Shown here piece by piece: positions 28,495-36,743 of a stretch of DNA of 64,000 nt; position 1 is the first letter of the stretch, and each line of letters begins with the position of its first letter. Source of the DNA: JBPEWY01 sp965224095 (GTDB lineage Bacteria > Bacteroidota > Bacteroidia > Flavobacteriales > Flavobacteriaceae); contig OZ245039.1 in the NCBI GenBank assembly GCA_965224095.1, positions 1,302,001 to 1,366,000 on the forward strand, read 5' to 3'. The notes under the pieces are model-generated. The model was not told where the DNA came from and did no database searches. It saw only the letters and a list, made by a program, of their open reading frames with translations. Position numbers and translations under genes: made by a program.

Positions 28495-29127
28495 ATGGAA
28501 TCAAAAAAGTATCTGGACGATATCTCGGAGATCCGAAATCTCATGAACCGATCGTCGCGATTTATTTCATTAAGTGGCTTATCCGGTATTATGGCCGGGA
28601 TATATGCCCTTTTCGGGGCGTGGTTGGCCAAATTGAAACTCAACGAGATTGCCCGTATAGATTATGAAAATTTTGAAACCGATCCTATTAAACAGGAGGT
28701 GGATCTCGCATTCGACCTGGTCTTTATAGCCTGTTCGGTTGCCTTTTTAGCTATCGTAACAGGAATCGTGCTCACTACACTAAAGGCCAGAAAACAGGGA
28801 GAAAAAATATGGGATCTCAGTTCGAAACGGTTGTTACTAAATTTTCTGATCCCCCTTATAAGCGGAGGAATCTTCTGCCTGGCACTCCTATATCATCAGT
28901 ACTATGGTTTAACCGCACCGGCTACTTTAATATTTTACGGTCTGGCATGTGTTCATGCATCCAAGTACACCCTGGGGACTATAAAATACCTGGGGATATC
29001 CTGCATTATTTTAGGGCTTATTTCCGGGTTTTACATAGGATATGGTCTTCTCTTCTGGGCGCTTGGTTTTGGCGTATGCCATATAATTTATGGAACTATT
29101 ATGTATTTTAAACACGACAAAAAATAA
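28495..29127 (+). CDS. Polytopic membrane protein of unknown function
   Basis: 210 residues with about six hydrophobic helices (near residues 23-42, 65-90, 110-130, 133-150, 160-180 and 185-203). The first 20 residues (SKKYLDDISEIRNLMNRSSRF) are charged and helical. No family motif recognised. It is the first gene after a consensus promoter and operator-like palindrome and is followed 16 bp later by a winged-helix regulator, a pairing suggesting the membrane protein senses or is controlled together with the regulator. Confidence 0.8.
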   Translation: MESKKYLDDISEIRNLMNRSSRFISLSGLSGIMAGIYALFGAWLAKLKLNEIARIDYENFETDPIKQEVDLAFDLVFIACSVAFLAIVTGIVLTTLKARKQGEKIWDLSSKRLLLNFLIPLISGGIFCLALLYHQYYGLTAPATLIFYGLACVHASKYTLGTIKYLGISCIILGLISGFYIGYGLLFWALGFGVCHIIYGTIMYFKHDKK

Positions 29128-29143
29128 TGCATCCGGGAGCATA

Positions 29144-29440
29144 ATGAAGCATCTTTTAAGTAACATAAACAAAGCCTTTGACCATCGTATCCGACTGGGA
29201 ATCATGTCGGTTCTGGTAGTTAACGAATATGTAGATTTTAATACGTTAAAGGATTTGCTAGGTGCTACAGACGGTAATCTTGCCAGCCATTTAAAATCGC
29301 TTGAAAAATCGGAATATATCAGCGTTGAAAAACAATTCATTGCCCGAAAACCCAATACCAGATATTCCGTTACCAAGCTGGGAAAAACAGAATTTAAAAA
29401 GCATATAGATGCTCTGGAGCAATTAATCAGAAAACAATAG
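29144..29440 (+). CDS. Winged-helix transcriptional regulator (HTH_34-like)
   Basis: 98 residues from the ATG at 29144, which follows a CCGGGAG ribosome-binding-like stretch; the longer reading from 29090 overlaps the membrane protein gene and is unlikely. NKAFDHRIRLGIMSVLVVNEYVDFNTLKDLLGATDGNLASHLKSLEKSEYISVEKQFIARKPNTRYSVTKLGKTEF is a MarR/ArsR-type winged helix close to PF13601. The recognition helix is about residues 44-58. It probably binds AAAGTACTTT sites before its own operon and the next one (29470-29479); this is inference from site placement. Confidence 0.88.
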   Translation: MKHLLSNINKAFDHRIRLGIMSVLVVNEYVDFNTLKDLLGATDGNLASHLKSLEKSEYISVEKQFIARKPNTRYSVTKLGKTEFKKHIDALEQLIRKQ

Positions 29441-29469
29441 TATTTTTTTAAATATGAACTTTGAAATTC

Positions 29470-29479
29470 AAAGTACTTT
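29470..29479. promoter_or_regulatory. Operator-like palindrome AAAGTACTTT, copy 2
   Basis: Same 10-bp palindrome and same spacing to the start codon as copy 1. The -7-like box here is GAACTTTG (29456-29463). Because the block 29457-29486 duplicates a promoter region, the in-frame ATG at 29454 is not the start; the ATG at 29484 is. Confidence 0.6.
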
Positions 29480-29483
29480 TAAT

Positions 29484-29975
29484 ATGAATATAAGAAAAAA
29501 GATAATCGTCTGGCTTTTCGAAAAATCTCAAAGAGCTTATACCTATTTTAAAAGGAAAACACCGTGGAAGGTAACCCGGACAGATCTGCTAAAATATCCG
29601 GAGGCTTCTTTTGGGAAATATTTAGGTTTGTTTCTCCTGGAAAACGGATTCGAACTAATCCCTAAAGTAGAACGCCACGATGCATACCACGTACTCACCG
29701 GCTACGGTACGGAAGTACAGGATGAAATCGCACTCCAGTATTTATGCTTTGGCAATGGCAAGCGAAGTCTCTATTTATTCGGGGTGATCCTCTTAGGCAC
29801 ACTTTTGCTTCCGGATTATATGAAGTACTATAGGGCTTCTTTTAAAAAAGGGAGGCGTGCCCATTCTTTTCATCAGTACAACTACGAGCAGTTCCTGGAT
29901 ATCCCGTTAAATGATCTGCGTCAGATATTCTTCAACCCTTACAAAATCTCTTTTTATGATACACATTCCCTTTGA
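29484..29975 (+). CDS. COQ4-like protein
   Basis: 163 residues from the ATG at 29484. It contains KVERHDAYHVLTGYGTEVQDE, an exact HDxxHx11E motif, the metal-binding signature of the COQ4 family (ubiquinone biosynthesis organiser in eukaryotes and some proteobacteria). A hydrophobic stretch near residue 110 (SLYLFGVILLGTLLLPDYM) suggests membrane contact. Bacteroidota use menaquinone, so the role here is probably different. First gene of an operon with two membrane protein genes; an operator-like site precedes it. Confidence 0.8.
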   Translation: MNIRKKIIVWLFEKSQRAYTYFKRKTPWKVTRTDLLKYPEASFGKYLGLFLLENGFELIPKVERHDAYHVLTGYGTEVQDEIALQYLCFGNGKRSLYLFGVILLGTLLLPDYMKYYRASFKKGRRAHSFHQYNYEQFLDIPLNDLRQIFFNPYKISFYDTHSL

Positions 29976-30249
29976 GCGATTTTATCGAATAGCTTTTATT
30001 TTTTTTGCAATGGGAACATTTCTTTTGCTGCTTCAATTGCTATTCCCGACCACTAATATCATCACCATTACAGGATTTTATTATCTGTATATATCCGTAA
30101 TACTTAATCTGGTGCTTGTTATACTCCTTTTAATCGCCTTGTTTTTTGTAAAAAACAGAATTGACATTCTCAAATCCATATTAATTCTGGCCGCTAATAT
30201 CCCCGTGGCCGGCTTGTACGTTTATATCATTTTTACAAGTGTTCTATGA
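29956..30249 (+). CDS. Small membrane protein
   Basis: 97 residues from the ATG at 29956, overlapping the COQ4-like gene by 20 bp. Three hydrophobic helices (about residues 10-29, 38-63 and 70-93: FYRIAFIFFAMGTFLLLLQLLF, YLYISVILNLVLVILLLIALFF, ILILAANIPVAGLYVYIIF). No recognised family. The stop overlaps the next ATG (ATGA-type), so translation is probably coupled to the DUF1361 gene. Confidence 0.75.
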   Translation: MIHIPFERFYRIAFIFFAMGTFLLLLQLLFPTTNIITITGFYYLYISVILNLVLVILLLIALFFVKNRIDILKSILILAANIPVAGLYVYIIFTSVL

Positions 30250-30929
30250 GTTTAAAAAACTACATAATTACAAAGTTAAATTCGAAGTATTTTCGGGTAC
30301 TGGCCTGGTTGAGTATCGGTGTTTTTTTTAGTGTACTCCTCTTGTTTATCCGGCTATATATCACGCGATCTTTTTTCTTTTCATTTTTGATTTGGAATTT
30401 ATTCCTCGCTTGTGTACCTCTTATTATATCCGGTTTTATCATACCGAAGACTCGAAATAAAAATGTGTGGATTCTTTATACCTATAGTTTTATCTGGTTA
30501 CTTTTTCTTCCCAATGCGCCTTACATATTAACCGATTTTATTCATTTTAAATGGCAAACTCAAATGCCCCACTGGTTTGATATTTTACTGATCTCTTCGT
30601 TTGCATTAAACGGATTTTTAATGGGCGTATTTTCCATGCTTCAAATGAGTGATCATCTGGAAAGGTTATGGCCTAAAAGAATCGTTTTTTACAGTATGCT
30701 CGCTGTTTGTTTTTTATGTGGTTTCGGAATTTATCTAGGTCGTTTTTTACGGTTTAATTCCTGGGATATCATCACCAATCCGCTCCAGCTTATAAACAGT
30801 ATTTCAGTAATCTTTACAGAACCTGTTAACCATTTAAGTGCATGGGGAATCACGCTGGGTTTCGGAATGTTGCTCTTAACTTTTTTCGGGTTTCTGAAAA
30901 GTAATGTCTTTGCATATCACAAAGATTAA
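30246..30929 (+). CDS. DUF1361 membrane protein
   Basis: 227 residues, about six helices. ACVPLIISGFIIPKTRNKNVWILYTYSFIWLLFLPNAPYILTDFIHF is the DUF1361 signature region (LPNAPY). The family is of unknown function and found in many bacterial inner membranes. Last gene of the operon that starts at 29484; 4-bp overlap with the preceding gene. Confidence 0.85.
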   Translation: MSLKNYIITKLNSKYFRVLAWLSIGVFFSVLLLFIRLYITRSFFFSFLIWNLFLACVPLIISGFIIPKTRNKNVWILYTYSFIWLLFLPNAPYILTDFIHFKWQTQMPHWFDILLISSFALNGFLMGVFSMLQMSDHLERLWPKRIVFYSMLAVCFLCGFGIYLGRFLRFNSWDIITNPLQLINSISVIFTEPVNHLSAWGITLGFGMLLLTFFGFLKSNVFAYHKD

Positions 30930-30961
30930 CAATACTTTTAATAAGGTATTTATATATTGAT

Positions 30962-31762
30962 GTGGCCCGCTTATTAACATATTTTCTATTCGTATCCCTT
31001 TTATATGCCTGCAGAACAGATCGTGCGCCGATATGGACCGAATCGCATACGGGAATACAATTCAATTATATTAAACCAGGCCATTTTACTATGGGAGACC
31101 TCGCGGGAGATTTTCCCGAAGAAACAGCACATCCGGCAACCATTACAAAAGGGTTTTGGATAGCCACTACCGAGGTTACACAACAACAGTGGAAAGCGGT
31201 TATGGGGCCGGAAGAAATACATCCGGACAAACCCTCTCCTTTTTGGGGGAGGGCATCCGATTACCCCAAAGTAAGTATTTCCTTTTACGATGTACAAAGG
31301 TTCTTAAAAAAACTGGAGCAGCTTTCTCCCGGCAACCGGTTTCGGCTGCCTACGGAAGCAGAGTGGGAATACGCCTGCAGAGCTGGAACACAAACTCCTT
31401 TTGCTTTTGGTCAGGTAATCTCCGATAGTGCGGTTTGCTTTAACGCAGGCCTGGTATCGCCCTATACGATTCCGGGTAAAACGCCGTCGCATCCCGAATC
31501 TGTTGGAAGCTATCCTCCAAACGCATGGGGGCTCTACGATATGCACGGGAATGTATGGGAATGGGTAGCAGACTGGTATGCGCCTTACCCAAATGATTCA
31601 TTATCCGATCCGAGAGGTCCGGAAGACGGACATTACAAAATAATCCGTGGGGGAAGTTGGTTTTTTGGCGGAGAAAGTGCCCGGTCGTCTAAAAGAAAAA
31701 CACACCGGCCTGAGCACTGGGGCTTTTCCATCGGATTTCGCATTGTTAGAGAACCCGGGTAA
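30962..31762 (+). CDS. SUMF1/FGE-sulfatase domain lipoprotein
   Basis: 266 residues starting at GTG (30962); MARLLTYFLFVSLLYAC is a lipobox signal, so the protein is lipid-anchored. The domain is a SUMF1-type fold: FTMGDLAGDFPEETAHPATITKGFWIATTEVTQQQWKAVMG, RLPTEAEWEYACRAGT, GLYDMHGNVWEWVADWY and IIRGGSWFFGGESARSSKRKTHRPEHWGFSIGFRIVRE. The segment after RGGSW, where formylglycine-generating enzymes keep catalytic cysteines, has none, so it is likely not a sulfatase-activating enzyme. No sulfatase gene is adjacent. Confidence 0.9.
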   Translation: MARLLTYFLFVSLLYACRTDRAPIWTESHTGIQFNYIKPGHFTMGDLAGDFPEETAHPATITKGFWIATTEVTQQQWKAVMGPEEIHPDKPSPFWGRASDYPKVSISFYDVQRFLKKLEQLSPGNRFRLPTEAEWEYACRAGTQTPFAFGQVISDSAVCFNAGLVSPYTIPGKTPSHPESVGSYPPNAWGLYDMHGNVWEWVADWYAPYPNDSLSDPRGPEDGHYKIIRGGSWFFGGESARSSKRKTHRPEHWGFSIGFRIVREPG

Positions 31763-31764
31763 TA

Positions 31765-32970
31765 TTATTCTTTCTCATCTACATAATCCTGTAAATAAGA
31801 ATACCGTTCCGTAAGTTTTCCGTCTTTGGTCATTCGGGCCCGTTGTAAAATACCGTCTTTATCTCCATTGAAAAAGGCAGGAATTACATATTCAATAAAC
31901 ATTTCTCCAAATCCTTCGCTGGCATCGCTGGGGAGTTCACAGGGCAAATTATCCACCGCCATCACTGCTACCGATCCCGGTTGTCTGAAATCAACTTCCG
32001 TTTCCGTTTCCCGGTCATACCCGTAAATAGGATCGGCTATGGTAGATGCCCGAATAGTAGTAGCCACGGGGCCGTTAATATCACAACTCACATCAGCCAC
32101 TACTTTAATATTAAAACCGGGCGATTTTACATCTTCTCGCGTATACAGAAACGGAGCACCATCTCCGTAATAGTGCCCTGCAATATAAAAATCGGTTACT
32201 TCCGCAAAACGCATAAAATCCGAATCATATTCTTCCGGGTGATCATAAAAATTCTGTTTTCCAAGTTCTTTGCCATCTTTACGCCTGTTATAATCCAATA
32301 CATCAATCTGACAATACACCGGTTCTTCAAAATTTTTGCTCAGGTAATCCGCTACCGAAATTTCCTGTAGTTTCATTCCATCCAGCATTTCCTTTGCTCC
32401 TCCTCCTACTCTGCCTTTACCGGTAAGGAGAATTTTAATTGCGGGGAGTTTAATCCGATTCAAAGCATCGATCAACGCGAGTTGATCCGGTAAGGTTTCC
32501 GCTTTGGGAAGTTCAAAAGTACCCGTTTTTAAACCGTAGGCCCTAAAACCATTATATGCCCCCACTATTCCCGCATACCTTCCAAAAGCTACTAATCGCT
32601 GCCCGTTTTCGCCGGTTATCACTTCGTGGTCGTAGAGTTCAATATTCCTACTCAGAATGGCCCTCAACAGTTTTTTGTTATAGGGTTGTTTTTTAATGGT
32701 ATGAGAAAAAAAGAAATATTTTTTATTCGGTATTAACGCATCGATGGGCACTTCTTTAACGCCCAGCATAACATCTGCCTCCGAAACATCTTCGGTTATT
32801 GCCACACCCGCCATAGCGTAGGAAGAGTCGTCAAAAACACGAATATCCGAGCTTTCCACGATTACTTCGGCTTCCGGGAACTCTTGAATGACGGTTTGAC
32901 AGGCTTTTGGAGATAGTACCACCCTGCGATCAGGCGGATTTTTACGTTCTTTGATAAGCGCAAACTTCAT
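31765..32970 (-). CDS. Saccharopine/alanine dehydrogenase-like NAD(P)-dependent oxidoreductase
   Basis: 401 residues from the ATG at 32970 (MKFALIKERKNPPDRRVVLSP). An N-terminal AlaDh/PNT domain is followed by a Rossmann motif ILLTGKGRVGGGAKEML (about residues 186-202) and a C-terminal VVADVSCDINGPVATTIRASTIADPIYGYDRETE, similar to lysine-forming saccharopine dehydrogenases and annotated so in many Flavobacteriia. The exact substrate is not shown by sequence. The longer ORF to 33027 enters the ssrA promoter region and is rejected. Confidence 0.82.
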   Translation of the reverse strand: MKFALIKERKNPPDRRVVLSPKACQTVIQEFPEAEVIVESSDIRVFDDSSYAMAGVAITEDVSEADVMLGVKEVPIDALIPNKKYFFFSHTIKKQPYNKKLLRAILSRNIELYDHEVITGENGQRLVAFGRYAGIVGAYNGFRAYGLKTGTFELPKAETLPDQLALIDALNRIKLPAIKILLTGKGRVGGGAKEMLDGMKLQEISVADYLSKNFEEPVYCQIDVLDYNRRKDGKELGKQNFYDHPEEYDSDFMRFAEVTDFYIAGHYYGDGAPFLYTREDVKSPGFNIKVVADVSCDINGPVATTIRASTIADPIYGYDRETETEVDFRQPGSVAVMAVDNLPCELPSDASEGFGEMFIEYVIPAFFNGDKDGILQRARMTKDGKLTERYSYLQDYVDEKE

Positions 32971-33035
32971 ATATGCGATTGGTATAAAATTTGCGTTAAA
33001 AATAACGGGATTTAGCATGGTAAACAAACTTTTGT

Positions 33036-33043
33036 TAGCTTTG
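33036..33043 (+). promoter_or_regulatory. -7 promoter box of ssrA
   Basis: TAGCTTTG matches TAnnTTTG, about 35 bp upstream of the mature tmRNA 5' end, leaving room for a short leader that RNase P would remove. Confidence 0.5.
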
Positions 33044-33077
33044 CAGTCCTTTTGAAGGTAGTTCTTTGAAAACCAAT

Positions 33078-33474
33078 GGGGTCGACTGGTTTTGACAGCG
33101 AGATCAATTGGAATGTAAGCATGCCGAGCTATGAAATTAATGCTCGCAAATATCTATTTCACACTTTTAAATGGCGAGAATAACTACGCTCTTGCTGCCT
33201 AATACGACCGAATTATAGTAAGTCCTGGCCCAGTCCCGCAAGGCGGGAAAGCGAGATGTCTCAGAATAGCCCTTGTTGACGGCGATTCATTTTGAGGCAC
33301 CATAAAAGTCAACATAGAAACTGCGTAGCTTCGCCGTAGTTTTAAACTTTAAGAAGCTAAGCTTGTAATGGGCGGTTTTCGGTCAGTTACAGGTCTACAA
33401 TAAAACGAAAACTAAGCATGTAGAAAGCATTGCGGTTGCTTGTTTGGACGGGAGTTCGATTCTCCCCGACTCCA
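33078..33474 (+). ncRNA. ssrA: tmRNA (transfer-messenger RNA)
   Basis: Rescues stalled ribosomes and tags the unfinished protein. The 5' end GGGGTCG (33078-33084) pairs with CGACTCC (33467-33473) as the acceptor stem. GGAGTTCGATTCTCC (33451-33465) is the T-arm. The tag reading frame 33173-33202 encodes GENNYALAA then TAA. CCA is not encoded. The element that follows rebuilds the 3' end, so the gene remains whole; the T-arm and acceptor 3' strand are the left copy of the integration repeat. Confidence 0.97.
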
Positions 33475-33476
33475 CT
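33453..33476. repeat. attL: left copy of 24-bp integration repeat
   Basis: 24 bases from the ssrA T-arm through the acceptor end (contains TTCGATTCTCCCCGACTCC), repeated exactly at 42227-42250. tRNA and tmRNA 3' ends are classical targets of tyrosine integrases. Confidence 0.92.
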
Positions 33477-33497
33477 ATTTACACTTCAAATTAAATC

Positions 33498-33530
33498 AAA
33501 ATCCTGTAAACTACACGTTTACAGGATTTT
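33498..33530 (+). terminator. Element-supplied terminator for ssrA
   Basis: Perfect 14-base arms (AAAATCCTGTAAAC at 33498-33511; complement at 33517-33530) with a 5-base loop, 23 bp after ssrA and inside the mobile element. Confidence 0.85.
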
Positions 33531-33726
33531 ACATTTTTAATGCATTCAAAAATATACATATAATATCATATTTCTGGTGTCTAATTCGGTGTCAGTTGAA
33601 AACAAAAATCAAGTGACACCGAATGGCTTTAAAAAGCCCATGAATAAAGGGATTCAATTTTTTTTTAATTTTGACTTCTCACAAAAAATCTGTATTTTTA
33701 AGTGTCTATAAATCCGAATTTTTGCA

Positions 33727-34974
33727 ATGTCTTCATTTCGTACTCTTTTTTATATTAAAAAAAGTAAGGCCGATTCCTCGGGTAAAGCCAATGTTTATCT
33801 GCGAATCACGGTTAATGGAGCCCGTGCAGAGATGAGTATAAATCGTAAAGTTCCTGTTACTAAATGGAATGTAAATTCCGGGAAAATGACCGGGAATTCC
33901 ATAGAGGCATCAGAAGTCAACCAGTATATAGATGCAATTACCTATAAGCTCAATAAAATACATCAGCGATTTATTGATGAAGAACGTGTGGTAAGTGCCC
34001 GTCATATTCTTGAATCCTTTAAAGGGTATTCGGGAAAGTCAAAAACGGTGTTGAAGATCTTTAAGCAACATAATGAAAGTGTAGATAAGCAAATTGGTAA
34101 AGGATATTCTGAAAGTACCGCAAATCGTTATTGGACGGCTTATAAACACCTGAAACAATTTATTAATGAAGAATTTAACCTGGAGGATTATCCTTTCCGG
34201 GACTTAAACTTGTCTTTTATTAAAAAGTTTGAAACCTTTTTAAAGATCAGGCGAAAATGTAATCACAATTCAACTTTAAAATACCTCACCAATTTTAAAA
34301 AGATCGTTCGGATTGCCTATGCCAATGACTGGATCACTAAAGATCCCTTTTACAATTACAAAACCAAATTCAAGTGGGTAGAGCGCGAATATTTAACAGA
34401 AGAGGAAATACAAAGGCTTATATCAAAACCCCTGCATACTTCCCGTCTTGATTTGGTAAGAGATATGTTTGTGTTTTGTTGTTTTACCGGTTTGGCTTAT
34501 GCTGATGTACATAAACTCACTCAGGATAATATTGTAATGGGTATTGATGGTAAACAATGGATCAAGGTTAACCGTACCAAAACAGAAAATAAAAGTAGTA
34601 TCCCTTTGCTCCCAACTGCTTTGGCTATACTGGAAAAGTATAGCGATCATCCCGATGTTGTAAATGGAAAATGTCTTATTCCGGTTTTAAGTAATCAGAA
34701 ATCAAATGCATATTTAAAGGAAATTGCCGATCTCTGTGAAATTCCTAAGAACCTAACTACTCACCTGGCACGACACACCTTTGCTACGACTGTTACTTTA
34801 GCAAACGGAGTTCCCATTGAAACCGTAAGTAGAATGTTAGGTCATAAATCGTTACGGGCAACTCAGCGTTATGCAAAGATCATAGATCGTAAAATAAGTG
34901 ACGATATGGAAATCTTACGGTCAAAATTTAGTGATAAAAAAGAAAGCTCAGATCAAAGTAAAAAATCTGTATAG
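33727..34974 (+). CDS. int: Tyrosine site-specific integrase, Bacteroidota type
   Basis: 415-residue recombinase expected to move the element in and out of ssrA. An arm-binding N-terminus (SFRTLFYIKKSKADSSGKANVYLRITVNG) is followed by a SAM-like core-binding domain (about residues 105-205) and a catalytic domain. HLARHTF gives His346 and Arg349, LGHKS gives His373, and the nucleophile Tyr382 is in ATQRYAKI. The first catalytic arginine of the usual TGLR box is replaced (FTGLAYADV), as in the CTnDOT integrase group. Start ATG at 33727 lies 253 bp after ssrA. Confidence 0.95.
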   Translation: MSSFRTLFYIKKSKADSSGKANVYLRITVNGARAEMSINRKVPVTKWNVNSGKMTGNSIEASEVNQYIDAITYKLNKIHQRFIDEERVVSARHILESFKGYSGKSKTVLKIFKQHNESVDKQIGKGYSESTANRYWTAYKHLKQFINEEFNLEDYPFRDLNLSFIKKFETFLKIRRKCNHNSTLKYLTNFKKIVRIAYANDWITKDPFYNYKTKFKWVEREYLTEEEIQRLISKPLHTSRLDLVRDMFVFCCFTGLAYADVHKLTQDNIVMGIDGKQWIKVNRTKTENKSSIPLLPTALAILEKYSDHPDVVNGKCLIPVLSNQKSNAYLKEIADLCEIPKNLTTHLARHTFATTVTLANGVPIETVSRMLGHKSLRATQRYAKIIDRKISDDMEILRSKFSDKKESSDQSKKSV

Positions 34975-35003
34975 CAACTTTCCCCAAATCATACCAAAAC
35001 TTT

Positions 35004-35077
35004 CCGCACTTGGTTCCTGTGGGATTGCTTCCGCGTTCCGACAGATAAGCGATCAGAAGCAATCCGATAGGGTGCGG
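35004..35077. repeat. Nested inverted repeat between integrase and the next gene
   Basis: Outer arms CCGCAC (35004-35009) and GTGCGG (35072-35077); inner arms GGATTGCTTC (35022-35031) and GAAGCAATCC (35056-35065). It could form a long hairpin ending 1 bp before the stop of the convergent gene. There is no T-tract, so it is not a plain terminator; it may be a recombination, replication or RNA-processing site. Confidence 0.6.
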
Positions 35078-35078
35078 A

Positions 35079-35543
35079 CTACTTACTTCTTGTTCCCTCT
35101 ACCCTTTTTGTCCACTCTTGTAAATCTTTATATACATTGGGATGTTCCTGAAAGAATCCTTTGTACATAGAAAATATTTCTTCCTTTCCTGCCTCGTATG
35201 CTTTTTCTTTGGCCTTAATATTCCCGTAGGTGTGATATCCAAAGTACCCTAAAATGAGTGTTAATGTTATCCCCATTCCTAAAAGCGTGTGCAAATACCA
35301 TTTGGGAAACACTTTTGATTTTTGAAGTTGCCTTTCAATTTCTATGGCAGTGTCTTCAATATTTTCAAAAACTTGCTCTTGTTTGTTTAAATGTTCTTCC
35401 AATAAAATTTCAATTATTGAACTATCTGCTTTTACTTTTACATCCTTTATATGCCCGGAAACTTCTTTTAATCTGCTTACAGATTCTTTAAAGTCGGTTA
35501 CTTCTTCTGTAAAGAGTTCCATAAATTCATCGATCTTTTTCAT
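35079..35543 (-). CDS. Coiled-coil single-pass membrane protein of the mobilization module
   Basis: 154 residues. Residues 1-75 are acidic helical coiled coil, a single membrane helix spans about 82-103 (WYLHTLLGMGITLTLILGYFGY), and the C-terminus is charged and ends KRVEGTRSK. Small proteins of this kind commonly follow relaxase genes in Flavobacteriia elements (possibly DUF6730; not certain). It lies 27 bp downstream of the relaxase gene and probably belongs to the mobC-relaxase operon. Function unknown; it may link the relaxosome to the membrane. Confidence 0.7.
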   Translation of the reverse strand: MKKIDEFMELFTEEVTDFKESVSRLKEVSGHIKDVKVKADSSIIEILLEEHLNKQEQVFENIEDTAIEIERQLQKSKVFPKWYLHTLLGMGITLTLILGYFGYHTYGNIKAKEKAYEAGKEEIFSMYKGFFQEHPNVYKDLQEWTKRVEGTRSK

Positions 35544-35570
35544 AATCTTCTGTTTTTAGTTTTTTGATTA

Positions 35571-36437
35571 TTATATGCCCATGTCCATTCCTATCCCCTT
35601 TTCTATGGTTCGTTTGATTACGCGTTTCATGATTTGTTGAGCCAGATTGGTGCTGAGTTGTAAGGCTTTCCCTGAGAGCATGAGTTCCTTGCTCCTTTCC
35701 AGTTTTCTGAATCGTTCTGGTTTTCTTTCCAATTGTGCCACTATCCTCCCTCCTGACATGGATCGATGTACTTCACTGGCCTTAAAGTTGTGACCTTTGT
35801 ATTCCATTCGAAAGCCCTGCAATTCATTCGATCGGTTAATGGTAGGGATCACCTGTACTTCTCTTTGTTTCATTTGTTGGATGTATCTATCCAGATCCCT
35901 GGGGCGTTGTTCCATTACTTTTTCATGGATACGTTTAATCTCCTGTCTGATGGTTCTTTCTCGTTCCTGCTGCTGTAGTTGTACATCTCTTACCGTGGTA
36001 AGTCCCATTTCTCTGGCTACCTCATGTGCCATTTGCTGGCTTCGCTTGCCTATAAAGTTGTCTTTATAAGCTTTACCATCAAATCCTATTCTGTTCACAT
36101 ATAAATGAACATGGGTATGTTGTTTGTCTCTATGAACAAAAGCAATGGCCTGTCGGTTTTTAAGTTCCATTTCCTTGATAAACTTTCTGGTTAGTTCGCT
36201 CAGTTCTCTTTCTCTTAGTTTCTTTCCGTCTTTAATAGTTGGACTAAGTACAAAACTCAGGGTGTTTTGTTCACATCGTCTGTTAAGTTCCTGGATCATT
36301 TCAAACTCTTTGGTGATCTCCCTGGGGTTCTCTCCTGCTACATACTGACTATACACAATCTCAGTATTCTTCTCCCTGCTCCATGCATAGGACATGGAAG
36401 CCAAAGTATGTGCTATGGATTTGCCTTTGCCAATCAT
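35571..36437 (-). CDS. Relaxase / mobilization nuclease
   Basis: 288 residues. The HUH-type signature is at residues 107-115 (HTHVHLYVN), a three-histidine metal site, within the usual FVHRDKQHTHVHLYVNRIG. It would nick oriT and lead the strand into a recipient via another element's secretion system. The MIGKGKSIAHTLASMSYAW start is typical of Bacteroidota MobB/BmgA-like relaxases. Tyrosines near residues 17, 29 and 32 are candidate nucleophiles. The ATG overlaps the end of mobC by 4 bp, so translation is coupled. Confidence 0.92.
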   Translation of the reverse strand: MIGKGKSIAHTLASMSYAWSREKNTEIVYSQYVAGENPREITKEFEMIQELNRRCEQNTLSFVLSPTIKDGKKLRERELSELTRKFIKEMELKNRQAIAFVHRDKQHTHVHLYVNRIGFDGKAYKDNFIGKRSQQMAHEVAREMGLTTVRDVQLQQQERERTIRQEIKRIHEKVMEQRPRDLDRYIQQMKQREVQVIPTINRSNELQGFRMEYKGHNFKASEVHRSMSGGRIVAQLERKPERFRKLERSKELMLSGKALQLSTNLAQQIMKRVIKRTIEKGIGMDMGI

Positions 36438-36730
36438 TTTTTAAAATGGTATAAATGGGTTCTGATCTCTTCTGCCAACTCAGATACTTCCAATGATAGT
36501 TTGGGATCTCGTTTTTTAAACATATTGCTGATGCGTTTAAAATTGGTTTTGTACTTAACCAGCATTAAATAACATTCCAATTGTTCAGGGGTTAAACGTT
36601 CCACCAAATTATTTCCAAAGGCAGCACTTCTGCAATATTCCGAAAGGGACACCCCTGCTCTTTTGGCTTTGATTCGGAGCATTTTCTTTTCGTAAATGGA
36701 ACATCTGAATTGTATAACTTCTCTTTTCAT
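36434..36730 (-). CDS. mobC: MobC-like mobilization (relaxosome) protein
   Basis: 98 residues from the ATG at 36730 (MKREVIQFRCSIYEKKMLRIKAKRAGVSLSEYCRSAAFG), a ribbon-helix-helix-like DNA-binding N-terminus followed by the MobC-type segment LECYLMLVKYKTNFKRISNMFKK. It should bind oriT and help the relaxase. An open frame extends to 36817, but those codons cover the inverted repeats that look like oriT, so the shorter start is preferred. Immediately upstream of the relaxase gene. Confidence 0.85.
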   Translation of the reverse strand: MKREVIQFRCSIYEKKMLRIKAKRAGVSLSEYCRSAAFGNNLVERLTPEQLECYLMLVKYKTNFKRISNMFKKRDPKLSLEVSELAEEIRTHLYHFKK

Positions 36731-36743
36731 TTTTTTGCCTTTT

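Noticed and set aside
33727..34974. Defective integrase because the first catalytic arginine is missing
   Set aside because: The same substitution is known in the active CTnDOT integrase group; the other catalytic residues are all present.
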